64,000 bases of DNA from Trichobilharzia szidati (taxonomy: Eukaryota > Platyhelminthes > Trematoda > Strigeidida > Schistosomatidae), in contig OX235273.1 in assembly GCA_944472155.2 (NCBI GenBank), positions 104,554,582-104,618,581 on the forward strand, given 5' to 3'. Shown piece after piece: positions 62,337 through 64,000 of this stretch. Each line of letters opens with the position of its first letter. Within the stretch, counting starts at the first letter, position 1. The translations under genes and the position numbers were made by a program. The notes beneath the pieces were generated by a model that was not told the origin of the DNA, ran no database searches, and worked only from the letters and a program-made list of their open reading frames with translations.

Positions 62337-63000
62337 AGAATTTCATACATTTAATACCCTTTTAATGAATTTGAACAAAGCAAGAACTACAGTTTTAGCA
62401 GAATAATAAAGTGGTACAATCATTGTTTATTTCGTTGCCTTCTCGTCAGCTGCTTACAAGCCAAAGTCTCTATTAAATATATCTACAAAAACAATTTCAA
62501 CATACTTGCACAGAGTTCATTTTAAACAAAAATCAATCGATCAATCTACGCATACACCAATAATATATATATATGCCATATTAAACACTATTCTGAACAA
62601 TAATAATCATACACAATGAAAACTTTTCCGCATCTCGCATTCGGATGAAAAATATCCAGTTACCAGGGCAAAGAAAGACTGATAACCGCTTCTTTCTGAA
62701 CGCATAAATCAGGTTTCAGGCGATTGATGAAAATGGCTTCAGCAAACTTCAGGAGATTTGAGCTCTTTTGCCTATTGATAATTTTGAACGACTTTTCGAC
62801 GTCGACCTCATGACCCGTGTGAAGGAGATGCCTGGTGATGGCACGGTTTAAAGCATTTGTTCCCTTTAGACGTAAGCTTTTTGGTACATGTTCAGAAAAT
62901 CGTAGATATGCCCTTCTTTGTGTTCTTCCAATGTAACTGCTCCCGCAGATACATGTAAATTTGTATATACAGTTGGAGTTAACATGAGAAGGATATCTGC
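62337..63000 (-). mobile_element. PLE-A copy, 3' part with intact GIY-YIG region
   Basis: On the minus strand from 63000: RYPSHVNSNCIYKFTCICGS, SYIGRTQRRAYLRFSEHVPK, TRHLLHTGHEVDVEKSFKII, KPDLCVQKEAVISLSLPW and a stop at about 62663. The 3' UTR, a hammerhead-like fold (62398-62453) and a terminal repeat (CAAAGCAAGAACTACAG complement at 62375) follow. It lies in inverted orientation to 57380-58862. Confidence 0.85.
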
Positions 63001-63690
63001 TAACTGGATATTTTTCATCTCTCTTTCATCCGAATGCGAAATGCTGAAAAGTTTTCATTGTGTATGATTATTATTGTTCGGAATAGTTGATATAAGTATA
63101 AAACTTGGGCACTGTGGTAGAGTATAATTCCATAATGGATAAGATTTTATTTTGATTAATCTATTTCCATTCAAACACATCAACACATTCTAACAATCAA
63201 CTTATTATGACTATAAAAACACTCGTCGTATTTCCCATCTAATTGCAATGGATTAATAACACTCGTGTTATTATTATTTCTGAATGTACATTATCTCATA
63301 TTGAATTTTATTCCAATATCTAGTCGATTCCACACATGTATATAAATGAAGGAAAGAAGTTGTGTGAGTAACCTGATATGATTATGAGCAATAGTTTGTG
63401 CTCGAAACGTCATCACTTAATATAACTGTACTACACTGTGTGATTTATCAAAATAAAATCTTATCCATTATGGAATGTTCGGAATAGTGTTTAATATTGC
63501 GTATATATATGTATATATTATTAGTGTATGCGTATATTGATCGACTGATTTTTGTTTAAAATGAACTCTGTGCAAGTATGTTAAAATTGTTTTTGTAGAT
63601 ATATTTAGTAATGTCTTTGTCCTGTAAGCAGCTGACGAGAAGGCAACGAAATAAAAGATGGTACCACTTTATTCTGAAGCCTTGAATGTT
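63001..63690 (+). mobile_element. PLE-A 3' tail, interrupted by a PLE-B insertion
   Basis: 63001-63086 and 63476-63690 are PLE-A 3' UTR. The second part ends in the hammerhead-like fold 63628-63677 and GGTACCACTTTATTCTGAAG. Together with 62337-63000 it forms an inverted PLE-A pair. Confidence 0.8.
63087..63475. mobile_element. PLE-B terminal foldback with exact 12-bp TSD
   Basis: TGTTCGGAATAG at 63075-63086 and 63476-63487 flanks a unit whose left end (63087-63163) is an inverted copy of PLE-B 3' end and whose right part (63165-63475) is the plus-strand 3' end. It carries GTGCTCGAAACGTCATCA, the decayed PLE hammerhead motif. Confidence 0.88.
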
Positions 63691-63774
63691 ACACTTGTAA
63701 GGCAATGGAAAGCGGAAAAGCAACTGATCAATAAAAAAATGAGGATTCACACCATACTGGGTGCTTTTCCATCA

Positions 63775-63970
63775 CGGTGGACACTGAAGTGGTCTTAGGT
63801 GATCTTAGGATGCAATCGGTAGGAAGCCCTGCCGGGACCTAGGTTCCGTGCCTGTTGGCATTCACCAGTCACCAGGGCGTATATGCAATCTTGAAGGAAC
63901 TCATGTCACGCCTGAGATTCGAAACCGAGTCACTCGATGCTGCAGTCAGAAACGTTACCATTGAGCGATT
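63775..63970 (-). mobile_element. SINE-D with degenerate hammerhead
   Basis: Minus strand: head complement GAAACGTTACCATTGAGCGA, B box complement GAGATTCGAAACC, ribozyme at 63823-63887 with core CTGGTGA (A6 to G) and GGAA for GAAA, stem III ACCTAGGT kept. Inactive. Confidence 0.75.
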
Positions 63971-64000
63971 CCTTCAAGATTGCAGATACACCTTGCTGAC
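63968..64000 (+). mobile_element. SINE-D start of a second, inverted copy, cut by the window end
   Basis: CCTTCAAGATTGCAGATACA then CCTTGCTGAC is the linker and the first bases of stem I and core in plus orientation. It faces the copy at 63775, like the arrangement at 53.5 kb. Confidence 0.65.

Overview
The window reads as nuclear DNA of a blood fluke, most likely Schistosoma or a close schistosomatid. It is AT-rich and almost wholly interspersed repeat. It holds RTE-clade LINEs resembling schistosome SR2/Perere-3, several Penelope-like element (PLE) families with GIY-YIG domains, tRNA-headed SINEs that carry hammerhead ribozymes (as in schistosome Sm-alpha), and degenerate TTAGGG-like patches. 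There is no operon, ribosome binding site or CRISPR array. The genus call rests on recognising these families, not on a search. The names SINE-A, B, C, C2 and D, PLE-A, B, C and D, and LINE-2 are local labels used only here.

Host coding content is tiny. Two minus-strand exons have good splice signals and matching phase: 32184-32646 and 4222-4280. They look like consecutive or near-consecutive exons of one gene with a roughly 28-kb intron full of repeats. The larger exon has a +1 frameshift in an Asp/Asn-rich linker. Two weaker minus-strand exon candidates lie at 53804-53892 and 331-417. The protein is not recognised. One tRNA-Thr-like gene with a damaged acceptor stem lies at 49681-49752.

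Layout. 1-4.1 kb: PLE scrap, SINE-B, and a hammerhead SINE-A split by a 5'-truncated RTE. 5.6-6.6 kb: RTE remnant holding a SINE-C. 7.2-9.8 kb: inverted SINE-B pair, SINE-C2, PLE-C. 11-12.8 kb: RTE piece and a PLE-B foldback. 13.7-27.7 kb: SINE-B pairs, LINE-2 pieces and four RTE fragments. 27.7-30.9 kb: a near full-length RTE inside a SINE-B with a 9-bp target-site duplication (TSD). 31-35.7 kb: host exon, inverted hammerhead pair, large PLE-B palindrome. 36.3-40 kb: nested PLE-B, SINE-B, LINE-2 and RTE, several with exact TSDs. 40-52 kb: LINE-2 and SINE remnants, PLE-C, tRNA. 53-55 kb: SINE-D with two intact hammerheads, one in the loop of a 156-bp palindrome, then a TSD-flanked PLE-B foldback. 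56.9-64 kb: a cluster of PLE copies of four families.

The unifying theme is ribozymes. Hammerhead-like folds recur in SINE-A, SINE-B, SINE-D and in the 3' ends of PLE-A, PLE-B, PLE-C and PLE-D. The best copy (53526-53585) has every catalytic position intact. RTE and PLE enzymes probably supplied reverse transcription and endonuclease activity for these elements. No autonomous copy in the window looks intact.
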